Assembly: GCF_025994435.1 (NCBI RefSeq)
Contig: NZ_BAQK01000036.1
Location: 1-64,000, forward strand
Length of the DNA: 64,000 nt
DNA from: Gluconacetobacter johannae
Lineage (GTDB): Bacteria > Pseudomonadota > Alphaproteobacteria > Acetobacterales > Acetobacteraceae
Direction of reading: 5' to 3'
The notes beneath the pieces are model-generated. The model was not told where the DNA came from. It made no database searches and saw nothing but the letters and a program-made list of their open reading frames with translations. Position numbers and translations under genes: made by a program. This document shows positions 7,272 through 15,753 of this stretch, one piece after another (position 1 is the stretch's first letter; each line of letters opens with the position of its first letter).

Positions 7272-9671
7272 TCAGGTCGCCTCGCCGCGCAGCCGGGTGG
7301 CGGCGCGCAGGATCGCCTCGGGCGTCGCCGGGGCGTCCAGGCGCGGACAGGTGCGATAGCCGTCGATACTGGCCAGCGCGTCGGAGATGGCATGCAGCAC
7401 CGCGACGCCATGGACGAACGGCGGCTCGCCCACCGCCTTCGACCGGAAGATCGTCTCCTCCTGATTGGGCGCGTGGTCCAGCAGATGCACGTTGAAGACG
7501 CGCGGCCTGTCGGAACAGGCCGGGATCTTGTAGGTGCTGGGCGCGTGGGTACGCAGCCGCCCGGCATCGTCCCACACCAGTTCCTCGGTCGTCAGCCAGC
7601 CTGCCCCCTGGACGAACGCCCCCTCGACCTGGCCGATATCGATCGCCGGGTTCAGCGACTGCCCCGCGTCATGCAGGATATCGACACGCTCGATCCGCAT
7701 CTCGCCGGTCAGCAGATCCACCGCCACCTCGGCGCAGGCGGCGCCGTAGGCGAAATAAAAGAACGGCCGGCCGCGCCCGGTTTCGGCATTCCACGAGATC
7801 TTGGGCGTCTTGTAGAAGCCGCTGGACGACATCGACACGCGGGCGAAATAGGCGGCCTTCGTCAGTTCGGGGAACGGCACGACGGTCGCGCCGACATGCA
7901 CGCCGTCGGGCAGGAAGCGCACCTCGTCCGCCGCCACGCCCCACTGCCCGGCGGCGAAGGCGACCAGCCGCTCCTTGATCCGGCGCACTGCGTCCAGCAC
8001 GGCCATGCCGTTCAGGTCCGCGCCGGACGAGGCCGCCGTGGCCGAGGTGTTCGGCACCTTGCCGGTCGTCGTCGCGGTGATCCGCACCCGCTCGGCCGGC
8101 AGGCCGAATTCGCGCATGGCGATCTGCACCATCTTGGTATGCAGGCCCTGGCCCATCTCGGTGCCGCCGTGATTCACCTGCACCGACCCGTCGGTATAGA
8201 CATGCACCAGCGCGCCGGCCTGGTTGTAATGCGTCGCGGTGAAGGAAATGCCGAATTTCACCGGCGTCAGGGCGATGCCGCGCCGGATATGCGGGCTGGC
8301 GCCGTTGGCCGCGCGGATGGCGGCCCGCCTTGCGCGATAGTCGCAGCGTCGCGCCAGTTCGGCCATGATCGGGGCCGCGATCGAATCCTCGACCGTCATG
8401 TGATACGGCGTCAGGTCGCGCGTCCCGGTGCCGTAGACGTTGCGTAGCCGGACATCCAGCGGGTCCAGCCCGGTGGCGAAGGCGATGTCCTCGATCACCC
8501 GTTCCGCCGCCACGATGCCCTGCGGACCGCCGAAGCCGCGATAGGCGGTGTTCGACTGGGTATTGGTCTTCAGCGGTTCGGAGCGCAGGCGCACGTCGGG
8601 GTAGTAATAGGCGTTGTCGGCATGGAACAGCGCGCGGTCCGTCACCGGGCCGGACAGGTCGGCCGACCAGCCGCAGCGCGCGGCCAGCACCATGTCCACC
8701 GCCAGGATATGGCCGTCGTCATCGAAACCGACGTCGTAATCCACGACGAAATCATGCCGCTTGCCGGTCATCATCATGTCGTCGTCACGGTCCAGCCGGA
8801 TCTTGGCCGCGCGGCCGGTCAGTTCCGCCGCCAGCGCCGCCAGGCAGGCCGGGGCGTTGGCCTGGGTTTCCTTGCCGCCGAACCCGCCGCCCATCCGGCG
8901 GATTTCCGTCGTCACCAGATTGCTCGGCCGGTCCAGCACATGGGCCACCATATGCTGGGTCTCGGTCGGATGCTGGGTGGACGACCAGACCCGCATCTCG
9001 CCTTCCTCGCCCGGCTGGGCCAGGGCTGCCTGCCCTTCGAGGTAGAAATGCTCCTGCCCGCCCATCACGATGCAGCCCGACAGGCGGCGGGGTGCCGCCG
9101 CCAGCCCGGCCTCGGCATCGCCGCGCCGCATGGTCAGCGGTCGCCAGACCATGGCGCCACCCGCCGCGCGCGCCTGGGCGACATCGAGAATGGCGGGCAG
9201 GTCTTCATATTCGATCCGCGCCAGCCGCGCCGCGCGGCGGGCCTGCCCGCGCGTTTCGGCCACCACGGCGAAGATCGGCTGGCCATAAAACGACACCAGA
9301 TCGGTCGCCAGCAGGGGTTCGTCGTTCCTACCCACCGGGCTGACCTGGTTGTGGCCGGGGATGTCCGCCGCCACCAGCACCCGGACCACGCCCGGCGCCG
9401 CGCGCACCGCGTCCAGGTCCATCGCCACGATCCGCGCATGGGCCCTGGTGCTCAAACCGGGTACGACATGCAGCAGCCCCTTCGGTTCGGGCATGTCGTC
9501 GATATAGGTCGCACTGCCCGCGACATGCATCGCGGCACTTTCATGCCGCAGGCTGCGCGACGCCCCGCCGGCGACGATCGCATCCGGGGCAGTCCCCAGC
9601 CCGGCGCGCCCGGAGGCATCGCGGGCCATCGGGCGGTCCATGTGCGCGTCGGTGGTTGTCGGATCAGACAT
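7272..9671 (-). CDS. xdhB: Xanthine dehydrogenase, molybdopterin-binding subunit
   Basis: The 799-residue large subunit hydroxylates hypoxanthine to xanthine and xanthine to urate at a molybdenum centre. The molybdopterin contacts GGGFGGKE and the substrate-binding Arg in TAYRGFGGPQG are present. The catalytic Glu749 lies in AVGEPPF near the C-terminus, where the family always has it. The protein is soluble and forms a heterotetramer with the XdhA product. ATG 9671 overlaps the xdhA stop by 8 nt (ATGTCTGA), so it is chosen over upstream frame extensions. The intact Glu and Arg argue for a true purine hydroxylase rather than an aldehyde oxidase relative. In bacterial nomenclature the small/large names vary (xdhA/xdhB). 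Confidence 0.95.
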   Translation of the reverse strand: MSDPTTTDAHMDRPMARDASGRAGLGTAPDAIVAGGASRSLRHESAAMHVAGSATYIDDMPEPKGLLHVVPGLSTRAHARIVAMDLDAVRAAPGVVRVLVAADIPGHNQVSPVGRNDEPLLATDLVSFYGQPIFAVVAETRGQARRAARLARIEYEDLPAILDVAQARAAGGAMVWRPLTMRRGDAEAGLAAAPRRLSGCIVMGGQEHFYLEGQAALAQPGEEGEMRVWSSTQHPTETQHMVAHVLDRPSNLVTTEIRRMGGGFGGKETQANAPACLAALAAELTGRAAKIRLDRDDDMMMTGKRHDFVVDYDVGFDDDGHILAVDMVLAARCGWSADLSGPVTDRALFHADNAYYYPDVRLRSEPLKTNTQSNTAYRGFGGPQGIVAAERVIEDIAFATGLDPLDVRLRNVYGTGTRDLTPYHMTVEDSIAAPIMAELARRCDYRARRAAIRAANGASPHIRRGIALTPVKFGISFTATHYNQAGALVHVYTDGSVQVNHGGTEMGQGLHTKMVQIAMREFGLPAERVRITATTTGKVPNTSATAASSGADLNGMAVLDAVRRIKERLVAFAAGQWGVAADEVRFLPDGVHVGATVVPFPELTKAAYFARVSMSSSGFYKTPKISWNAETGRGRPFFYFAYGAACAEVAVDLLTGEMRIERVDILHDAGQSLNPAIDIGQVEGAFVQGAGWLTTEELVWDDAGRLRTHAPSTYKIPACSDRPRVFNVHLLDHAPNQEETIFRSKAVGEPPFVHGVAVLHAISDALASIDGYRTCPRLDAPATPEAILRAATRLRGEAT

Positions 9672-11139
9672 GCGCGGCCTCCATCCGGCCGGCCAGCCGG
9701 GTTTCGGGACGCGGGCCATCGGGGGCGGTTTCGGCGAACAGCCGGGTCAGCAGGTTCGCCGCCACCGTCCGGCGATACCAGTCGCTGGCCCGCATGTCGG
9801 AAATCGGCGCGAAATCGGTGGCGATGGCGGCACGCGCGGCCTCCAGCGCCGTCTCGTCCCATGCGCGCCCCATCAGGGCAGCCTCGGTCGCGTGCGCGCG
9901 TTTCGGGATGGCCGCCATGCCGCCGAAGGCGATCCGCGCGGCGGTGACGACCCTGTCCGCATCCAGCGTCAGGGCAAACGCCCCCAGCACCGCCGAGATA
10001 TCCTGGTCGAAGCGTTTGGAAATCTTGTAGGCCCGGAACAGCATGCCCGCCGCCGGGCGCGGAATGGTCACGCCCTCGATGAACTCGCCCGGCTGGCGGT
10101 CCTGCCTGCCGTAGGCGATGAAATAATCTTCCAGCGCCATGGACCGGCGGACATCGCCGCGGCGCAGATGCAGCGTCGCCCCCGCCGCGATGAACACCGG
10201 CGGCCCGTCGCCGATCGGCGAGCCGTTGGCGATGTTGCCGCACACCGTGCCCGCATTGCGGACCTGCGTCGAGCCGATCCGCCGCACCACCTCCCCCGCA
10301 TCGGGCAGCAGGTCCGTCAGGGCGGCGCGGGCGTCCTCGTAGGAAACGGCCGCACCGATCCGCAGCCCTGCGGGTGTGGGCGTGATCGTCCGCAAGTCGG
10401 GCACCCGGCCGATCGACACCACATGCGGCAGGGCGCGCAGCCCCTTGGTCACCCACAGCCCGACATCGGTGGCCCCCGCGACGATGGTGGCGGCGGGGTC
10501 GGCCAGCAGGACGGCCGCCAGGGCATCGGCATCCGCCGGGATGGTCAGCCGCCCCGCCGGCCCCGCGACCTGGACCGTCCGGCCGTCGCGCAGGGCCGCC
10601 AGGCGGTCGGCAATCGCGGCCGCCTGCGCGTCGAACCGGTCCGGACCGGCGGTCATGGCCTGCTTCATCGCGCGGACGATCGGGGCATAGCCCGTGCAGC
10701 GGCACAGGTTGCCCGCCAGCGCGTCGTCGATCGGCTGGTCCCCGGCCGTCGCCCCGGGCGCCTTGCGATAGGCGACCATCGACATGACGAATCCCGGCGT
10801 GCAGAACCCGCATTGCGCGCCGTGCAGATCGACCATCGCCTGCTGCACCGGATGCAGCGTGCCGTCCGGCGCCCGCAGGTCCTCCACCGTGAACAGTTGC
10901 GCGCCGTCCAGCATCGCCACGAACTGGATGCAGGCATTCACCGCCCGCCATACCAGCCGTTCGCCTTCCAGCCGCACCACCAGCACCGTGCAGGCCCCGC
11001 AATCGCCCTCGTTGCAGCCTTCCTTCGTCCCGGTCCGGCCGCAATGCTCCCGCAGCCAGTCCAGCACCGTCAGGGTCGGCGAAAAGCCGGACAGGGACTG
11101 GAGCGTGTCCCCCAGATAGAATTGGATACGGTCGCGCAT
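9664..11139 (-). CDS. xdhA: Xanthine dehydrogenase, 2Fe-2S and FAD subunit
   Basis: The 491-residue small subunit passes electrons from the molybdenum site through two 2Fe-2S clusters to FAD and NAD+. Cluster cysteines are Cys42, Cys47, Cys50 and Cys70 (plant-ferredoxin type) and Cys110, Cys113, Cys146 and Cys148 (CGFC and CRC motifs). These are followed by a CO-dehydrogenase-type FAD domain from about residue 190 onward, with IVAGATDVG. All cluster ligands are intact. It starts an operon xdhA-xdhB-xdhC-lysR. A hairpin 36-57 nt upstream of ATG 11139 sits in the probable leader. Together with XdhB it feeds urate into a purine-degradation route, but no uricase is encoded in this window. Confidence 0.95.
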   Translation of the reverse strand: MRDRIQFYLGDTLQSLSGFSPTLTVLDWLREHCGRTGTKEGCNEGDCGACTVLVVRLEGERLVWRAVNACIQFVAMLDGAQLFTVEDLRAPDGTLHPVQQAMVDLHGAQCGFCTPGFVMSMVAYRKAPGATAGDQPIDDALAGNLCRCTGYAPIVRAMKQAMTAGPDRFDAQAAAIADRLAALRDGRTVQVAGPAGRLTIPADADALAAVLLADPAATIVAGATDVGLWVTKGLRALPHVVSIGRVPDLRTITPTPAGLRIGAAVSYEDARAALTDLLPDAGEVVRRIGSTQVRNAGTVCGNIANGSPIGDGPPVFIAAGATLHLRRGDVRRSMALEDYFIAYGRQDRQPGEFIEGVTIPRPAAGMLFRAYKISKRFDQDISAVLGAFALTLDADRVVTAARIAFGGMAAIPKRAHATEAALMGRAWDETALEAARAAIATDFAPISDMRASDWYRRTVAANLLTRLFAETAPDGPRPETRLAGRMEAAHV

Positions 11140-11174
11140 CGTTCGGTTCCGTCGCTCATGTTGGGACGTTCTGG

Positions 11175-11196
11175 CTGCCTTTCCCCCGCAAGGCAG
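11175..11196 (-). promoter_or_regulatory. Hairpin in the xdhA leader
   Basis: A perfect inverted repeat, CTGCCTT and AAGGCAG (11175-11181 and 11190-11196) with an 8 nt loop, lies 36-57 nt before the xdhA start. No T-run follows it on the minus strand, so a leader structure or operator is more likely than a terminator. The rest of the 107 bp gap (11140-11246) has an imperfect GC-rich repeat (about 11216-11240) just beyond the phosphatase stop. Confidence 0.4.
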
Positions 11197-11246
11197 ACAA
11201 CCGGAACTTGGCCTGGAGCCTCCTCCCCCGAGGCGCTCCCGACCCC

Positions 11247-11963
11247 TCAGTTAATTCGATAGAACGGATTGGGCAAAAGAAATGTCCTCTCGGCGTGCCC
11301 GCCCGCCAGATCCGACGGCTGGTCGCCCATGTTGGCGATGATCGTATAGCCCCGGCCCTCGATCGCCGCCCGGACCGGCGCCTTGTAATCGGCGGCCGAT
11401 GGCGTCGCAGGGCCGGGCGCGCGCAGATACAGGCCCGCCCATCCCCGATAGCCGGCATGCGTCAGATTGTCGGCCGTGGCGGCGCGTTCGGCCTCGCCCC
11501 TGCCGGTGACGAAGAACACCGCCACGCCATGGCGCTGCGCCGCATTGACCAGGGCCAGGGTTCCGGGCAGCACCGCGGCTTCGGCCAGGTTCTCCCACGC
11601 CAGATATCCGCACGGGCCGGCGGGCAGGCTGTCACAGGCCCCCGTCCGGAAATAGGCGAAATCGTCCGCCTTCATCACAGGCCAGTTCGACAGCGACGTT
11701 TCATCGATATCCAGCACTAGGGCCGGATGGGCCACCTGCCCCGCACGGTCTTCCACCCAGCGGCGGGCGGCCTCGGCCACGCGGACAAGGTCCCGGTCGT
11801 AGGCGCCGCTGTCGTGATAGCGCATTGCCGCCGTGCGGGCGTCGCCGACATTGACCAGTCCCCGCGACGCCGCGCCGTCCACGGGGGCCGGCACCGCGCC
11901 GCTGCATCCCCCCAGCAGGGCGACCACACAGGCCGCCCCCCACAGTCCCATCCGCACGCGCAT
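11247..11963 (-). CDS. Secreted HAD-type acid phosphatase lipoprotein
   Basis: This 238-residue protein begins with a lipoprotein signal: basic start, hydrophobic stretch, lipobox VALLGGC with Cys20. It would be anchored to a membrane and face the periplasm. The HAD phosphatase motifs are LVLDIDET (nucleophile Asp85, acid/base Asp87), FFVTGR, a Lys in ADYKAPVR, and NMGDQPSD. This pattern fits the class B/C acid phosphatase group (pfam Acid_phosphat_B), which includes e(P4)-like 5'-nucleotidases. Its ATG shares a base with the hydA stop (TGATG), so it is translated with dihydropyrimidinase. A sensible role is dephosphorylating external nucleotides so that nucleosides or bases can be taken up and degraded. 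In-frame ATG 11951 would shorten the n-region but still gives a lipoprotein. Confidence 0.85.
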   Translation of the reverse strand: MRVRMGLWGAACVVALLGGCSGAVPAPVDGAASRGLVNVGDARTAAMRYHDSGAYDRDLVRVAEAARRWVEDRAGQVAHPALVLDIDETSLSNWPVMKADDFAYFRTGACDSLPAGPCGYLAWENLAEAAVLPGTLALVNAAQRHGVAVFFVTGRGEAERAATADNLTHAGYRGWAGLYLRAPGPATPSAADYKAPVRAAIEGRGYTIIANMGDQPSDLAGGHAERTFLLPNPFYRIN

Positions 11964-13396
11964 CAGGCCGCCGATCCGCCCAAGGTGGCGTTCCGCTTCG
12001 CCTGGGCCGTCATGTCCGGGCTGAAACAGGGACGTTCGACATAGCGCCCCGCCCCGCGCGTCACGCGCAGGTCGCCGTCCGACCAGACGATCCGCCCGCC
12101 GCTGATGGTATGACGGGCCAGCCCGGTCAGGGTCATGCCTTCATAGACATTGTAATCCACATTCTGGTGGTGCGTCGCCGCCGACACCGTGCGGCTGCCC
12201 TCGGGGTCCCACAGCACCAGGTCGGCATCCGCGCCGGGCACGATGGCGCCCTTGCGGGGATGGATGTTGAAGATTTTCGCGGCGTTCGTGGAGGTGACGG
12301 CGACGAATTCCTCCGGCGTCAGGCGTCCGGTGCGAACGCCGTGGTGCCACAGCACGCTCATCCTGTCCTCGATGCCCGGCGTGCCGTTGGGGATCTTCGT
12401 GAAGTCGGTCCGCCCCTGCTGCTTCTGCCCGGCGCAGAAGCAGCAATGGTCGGTCGCCGTGGTCTGCAACTGCCCGGACGCCAGCCCGGCCCACAGCGCC
12501 GCCTGGTGGTGCTTCGGCCGGAAGGGCGGGCTCATGACATGCTGGGCCGCGCCCAGCCAGTCGGGGTTCGCATACACGCTGTCGTCGAGGACCAGATGCT
12601 GGGCCAGGACCTCGCCATAGACCCGCTGGCCGCGCGCGCGCGCCGCCGCGATCGCGGCCGTCGCCTCCTTGGTCGAGACATGGACGATGTAGACCGGCGC
12701 GCCCAGCAGGCCGGCGATGGCGATCACGCGCTGCGCGGCCTCGCCCTCGACGGCCGGCGGCCGCGACAGCGGATGGGCCTCGGGCCCGGTGACGCCCCGG
12801 CGCAGCAGATCCTGCTGCAGATATGCCACGGCGTCGCCGTTCTCGGCATGCACGTTGCACAGGGCGCCCAGTTCCAGCGCCCGGCCGATCGAGCGCAGCA
12901 GCACCCCGTCATCGACCATCAGCGCGCCCTTGTAGGCCATGAAATGCTTGAAGGAATTGACGCCGCAGTCCCGGGTCAGGGTCCCCATGTCGGCATGGAC
13001 CCGATCGTCCCAATGGGTGACGGCGACGTGGAACGAATAATCCGAAACCGCCTTTTCGGCCTTTGCCCGCCAGTCCTTCCACGCCTCCAGCAGCGAAGCC
13101 CCGGCCTCGGGTATGACGAAGTCGATGATGGTCGTCGTCCCGCCCGCGACGCCCGCGGCGGTGCCGGTATAGAAATCGTCGCTGGCGACCGACCCCATGA
13201 AGGGCATTTCCATATGAGTATGCGGGTCGATGCCCCCCGGCATGACCAGCAATCCGCCGGCATCGACGGTGTCACACCCGGCGGGCGCGTCCAGCGCCGG
13301 GCCGACGGCGGCAATCCGCCCCGACTCGTCGCAGAGCACGTCCGCCCGCAGGGTGCGTTCCGCCGTCACGACCGTGCCACCACGCACCAGAAGCAT
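11963..13396 (-). CDS. hydA: Dihydropyrimidinase (D-hydantoinase)
   Basis: The 477-residue cytoplasmic amidohydrolase opens dihydrouracil or dihydrothymine to N-carbamoyl-beta-amino acids. Metal ligands are His59 and His61 (GIDPHTH). The carboxylated lysine is Lys150 in FKHFMAY with the gate Tyr155. Further His ligands sit in NVHAEN and VHVST, and the late Asp in ATDHC. Length and motifs match dihydropyrimidinase; an allantoinase function is less likely but possible, since no separate allantoinase is seen. ATG 13396 has GGAGG 6 nt upstream. The gene is divergent from the RutR-like regulator, and it supplies the middle step between PreTA and the carbamoyl-beta-alanine hydrolase encoded on the other strand. 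Its stop overlaps the phosphatase start. Confidence 0.93.
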   Translation of the reverse strand: MLLVRGGTVVTAERTLRADVLCDESGRIAAVGPALDAPAGCDTVDAGGLLVMPGGIDPHTHMEMPFMGSVASDDFYTGTAAGVAGGTTTIIDFVIPEAGASLLEAWKDWRAKAEKAVSDYSFHVAVTHWDDRVHADMGTLTRDCGVNSFKHFMAYKGALMVDDGVLLRSIGRALELGALCNVHAENGDAVAYLQQDLLRRGVTGPEAHPLSRPPAVEGEAAQRVIAIAGLLGAPVYIVHVSTKEATAAIAAARARGQRVYGEVLAQHLVLDDSVYANPDWLGAAQHVMSPPFRPKHHQAALWAGLASGQLQTTATDHCCFCAGQKQQGRTDFTKIPNGTPGIEDRMSVLWHHGVRTGRLTPEEFVAVTSTNAAKIFNIHPRKGAIVPGADADLVLWDPEGSRTVSAATHHQNVDYNVYEGMTLTGLARHTISGGRIVWSDGDLRVTRGAGRYVERPCFSPDMTAQAKRNATLGGSAA

Positions 13397-13552
13397 CCGA
13401 ATCCTCCATTCCTTCGATATCGGGCGATCCGCCCCGCGCAAGCGTGCGCCATCGGCCCCAGAAAATGCATGCCTTCCGACAGGACGTCACGTCGGGGCGA
13501 TTGTAACCGTTTGCGACTTGCGCGCGGACAGCCAAGCCGGAACGATGCGGGC

Positions 13553-14230
13553 ATGAGCAATACCCGCCTCCTTCCGTCCCAGTCCGCGTCCTCGCCCCCG
13601 CCGCAGGACAAGCCGGCCGGCGCACCGCGTCGGGCAAGCATGCAGCAGATCTTCCGCGCGGCGGAACATCTCTTTGGCCGGGACGGCTACAAGGGGACCA
13701 GCATGGCCGCGATCGCGGCGGGGGCGGGCCTGCCCAAGGCGAACATCCATTATTATTTCGGCACCAAGGAAGATCTGTACCGCGCCGTCCTGGAAAACAT
13801 CCTGGTCGACTGGCTGGACGACGCCACCCTGTGGATCCGCGAGGACCTCACCCCGCGCGAGGGGCTGGAAGGCTACATCCGCGCCAAGATCGCCTTTTCC
13901 CGCGACCGGCCCGATGCATCGCGCATCTTCGCGCACGAGGTCCTGCAGGGTGCGCCGCATATCAACCAGTTCCTCGGCACGTCGTTGCGTATCCATGTCC
14001 AGAACCTGGATAAAATCTTCACCGCCTGGCAGCGGGCCGGACTGATGCGCCCGATCCCCACCACCCACCTCATGTTCTGCATCTGGTCGATGACGCAGAC
14101 CTACGCCGACATGAACGCCCAGATCGTCGCGGTCCTCGGCACCCCCACACTGGAGACGCAGGATTACGAGGACGCCGCGGCGACCATAACGGCATTGGTC
14201 CTGGGTGGATGTCAACTGCCCGCGCATTAG
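13553..14230 (+). CDS. rutR: RutR-like TetR-family regulator
   Basis: The 225-residue protein has a Pro/Ser-rich N-terminus, a TetR helix-turn-helix (about residues 30-75, ending in LPKANIHYYFGTKEDLY) and a C-terminal domain of the RutR/YcdC type. E. coli RutR senses uracil and thymine and represses pyrimidine degradation genes, binding TTGACCA-NN-TGGTCAA. A nearly perfect copy of that site lies 80 nt past this gene, on the preT promoter, which strongly supports the name. The gene is divergent from hydA (156 bp gap), and I did not find a second copy of the box there. It probably controls the whole pyrimidine module and responds to its substrate. Confidence 0.88.
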   Translation: MSNTRLLPSQSASSPPPQDKPAGAPRRASMQQIFRAAEHLFGRDGYKGTSMAAIAAGAGLPKANIHYYFGTKEDLYRAVLENILVDWLDDATLWIREDLTPREGLEGYIRAKIAFSRDRPDASRIFAHEVLQGAPHINQFLGTSLRIHVQNLDKIFTAWQRAGLMRPIPTTHLMFCIWSMTQTYADMNAQIVAVLGTPTLETQDYEDAAATITALVLGGCQLPAH

Positions 14231-14235
14231 GCTAA

Positions 14236-14254
14236 ATGATTATTTTTTAATCAT
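14236..14254. repeat. AT-rich hairpin after rutR
   Basis: ATGATTA and TAATCAT form a perfect 7 bp stem with a five-T loop just past the rutR stop. It is too AT-rich for a typical intrinsic terminator. The flanking 14231-14309 stretch is AT-rich compared with the genes around it and may act as an UP-element-like region for the preT promoter. Confidence 0.3.
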
Positions 14255-14309
14255 CAAACGAAGCATTTTTTCTTGGGAATGCCAAATATCGCTTATTTTT
14301 CCACCTAAC

Positions 14310-14335
14310 TTGACCATTTGGTCAGATTTTATACT
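14310..14335 (+). promoter_or_regulatory. RutR operator overlapping the preT promoter
   Basis: TTGACCATTTGGTCAG (14310-14325) matches the published E. coli RutR consensus TTGACCA-NN-TGGTCAA at 13 of 14 defined positions. A -10 like TATACT follows at 14330-14335, and CTTGAC/TTGACC at the start of the box could be the -35, with a short 14-15 nt spacer. Binding here would block the promoter. Transcription would start roughly 49 nt before the preT ATG at 14391. Confidence 0.8.
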
Positions 14336-14390
14336 ACCAAATTGTCGAAACCATCCCTAGACTGGGGGCAGTCAGATCGAGCGAGATCCC

Positions 14391-15749
14391 ATGGACCAGA
14401 CCCCCGACATCGCGGCCGCGCGCCTGCCCGGCGACGTCCTGGCGCGCAATTTTGCCGACGCCCACCCGCCGCTGACCGCCAACCAGGCGGTCAGCGAGGC
14501 CGAGCGCTGCTATTTCTGCCACGACGCCCCGTGCATCGAGGCCTGCCCGACCGGGATCGACATCCCCTCCTTCATCCACAAGATCGCAACGGGCAATCTG
14601 CGCGGTTCGGCCCGGACGATCCTGGAATCCAACATCCTGGGCGGATCCTGCGCCCGCGTCTGCCCGACCGAAATCCTGTGCGAACAGAAATGCGTCCGCA
14701 ACACGCAGGATGCCCGGCCGATCGAGATCGGCGCGCTGCAACGCCACGCCACGGACTGGCAGATGACCCATGGGGGCCAGCCCTTCACGCGGGCGGCTGC
14801 GACGGGCCGGCGCATCGCCGTCGTCGGCGCCGGCCCCGCCGGCCTGGCCTGCGCCCATCGCCTGGCGATGCATGGGCATGACGTCGATGTCTATGACGCG
14901 CGCCCCAAGGCGGGCGGGCTGAACGAGTACGGCGTGGCGGCGTACAAGCTGGCCGACGATTTCGCCCAGCGCGAAATCGACTTCCTGCTGGGCATCGGCG
15001 GCATCGTCCTGCATCCCGATCACTGCCTGGGGCGCGACATCACGGTGCCCGCGCTGCGCGCGGATCATGACGCCGTGGTGCTGGCGCTGGGTCACGCGGG
15101 GGTCCGCTCGCCGGGCCTCGCGGGGCAGGACCTGGCCGGCGTGGCCAGCGCCGTCGATTTCATCGCCGCGTTGCGCGCCTCGCCCACCAAGGCCGACGTT
15201 CCCGTGGGCCGGCGGGTGGTGGTCATCGGCGGTGGCAACACCGCGGTCGATGCCGCCGTCCAGGCCAGGCGCCTGGGCGCGGACGAGGTGACCATGGTCT
15301 ATCGCCGCGGCGCGGACCACATGTCCGCCACGACTGTCGAACAGGAATGGGCGCAGACCAACGGGGTGACCCTCCGCCACTGGGCGTCGCCCACCCACAT
15401 CCTGGGCGCCGACGGGTCCGTCACCGGCGTCGCGTTCACCCAGGGCGCCCCCGGCGCCGACGGGCAGCCGGTCTATGACGGCCTGTCCTTCACCATTGCT
15501 GCGGACATGGTGCTGCTGGCCGTCGGGCAGGTCTTCGTCGCCGACCCGCTGGACGGATCGGGCGTCACCGTGGCCGGCGGGCGGATCGTCGTGGACGGCG
15601 GCGGCCGGACCTCGGTTCCCGGGGTCTATGCCGGCGGCGACTGCACGCCCGGGCCCGACCTGACGGTATCGGCGGTCCGCGACGGCCGCGACGTCGCCGA
15701 ACAGATCCATGCCGACCTGATGTCCAAACCCTCCCTCCAGAAGGCGTGA
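14391..15749 (+). CDS. preT: NAD-dependent dihydropyrimidine dehydrogenase, PreT subunit
   Basis: The 452-residue protein accepts electrons from NADH and passes them to PreA for reduction of uracil or thymine. The N-terminal third carries cysteine motifs like those of glutamate synthase small subunits (CYFCHDAPC, ACPTGID, CARVCPTEILCEQKC). Next come an FAD-binding motif, VVGAGPAGLAC (about 144-154), and an NAD-binding motif, VVVIGGGNTAVD (about 278-289). It is the first gene of a run with preA 4 nt downstream. The RutR operator upstream indicates induction by pyrimidines. Glutamate synthase small subunits have similar folds, but the pairing with preA settles the identity. Confidence 0.93.
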   Translation: MDQTPDIAAARLPGDVLARNFADAHPPLTANQAVSEAERCYFCHDAPCIEACPTGIDIPSFIHKIATGNLRGSARTILESNILGGSCARVCPTEILCEQKCVRNTQDARPIEIGALQRHATDWQMTHGGQPFTRAAATGRRIAVVGAGPAGLACAHRLAMHGHDVDVYDARPKAGGLNEYGVAAYKLADDFAQREIDFLLGIGGIVLHPDHCLGRDITVPALRADHDAVVLALGHAGVRSPGLAGQDLAGVASAVDFIAALRASPTKADVPVGRRVVVIGGGNTAVDAAVQARRLGADEVTMVYRRGADHMSATTVEQEWAQTNGVTLRHWASPTHILGADGSVTGVAFTQGAPGADGQPVYDGLSFTIAADMVLLAVGQVFVADPLDGSGVTVAGGRIVVDGGGRTSVPGVYAGGDCTPGPDLTVSAVRDGRDVAEQIHADLMSKPSLQKA

Positions 15750-15753
15750 TTCC

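Noticed and set aside
13397..13552. Second RutR box at the hydA promoter
   Set aside because: No TGACCA or TGGTCA half-site pair found on reading the gap.
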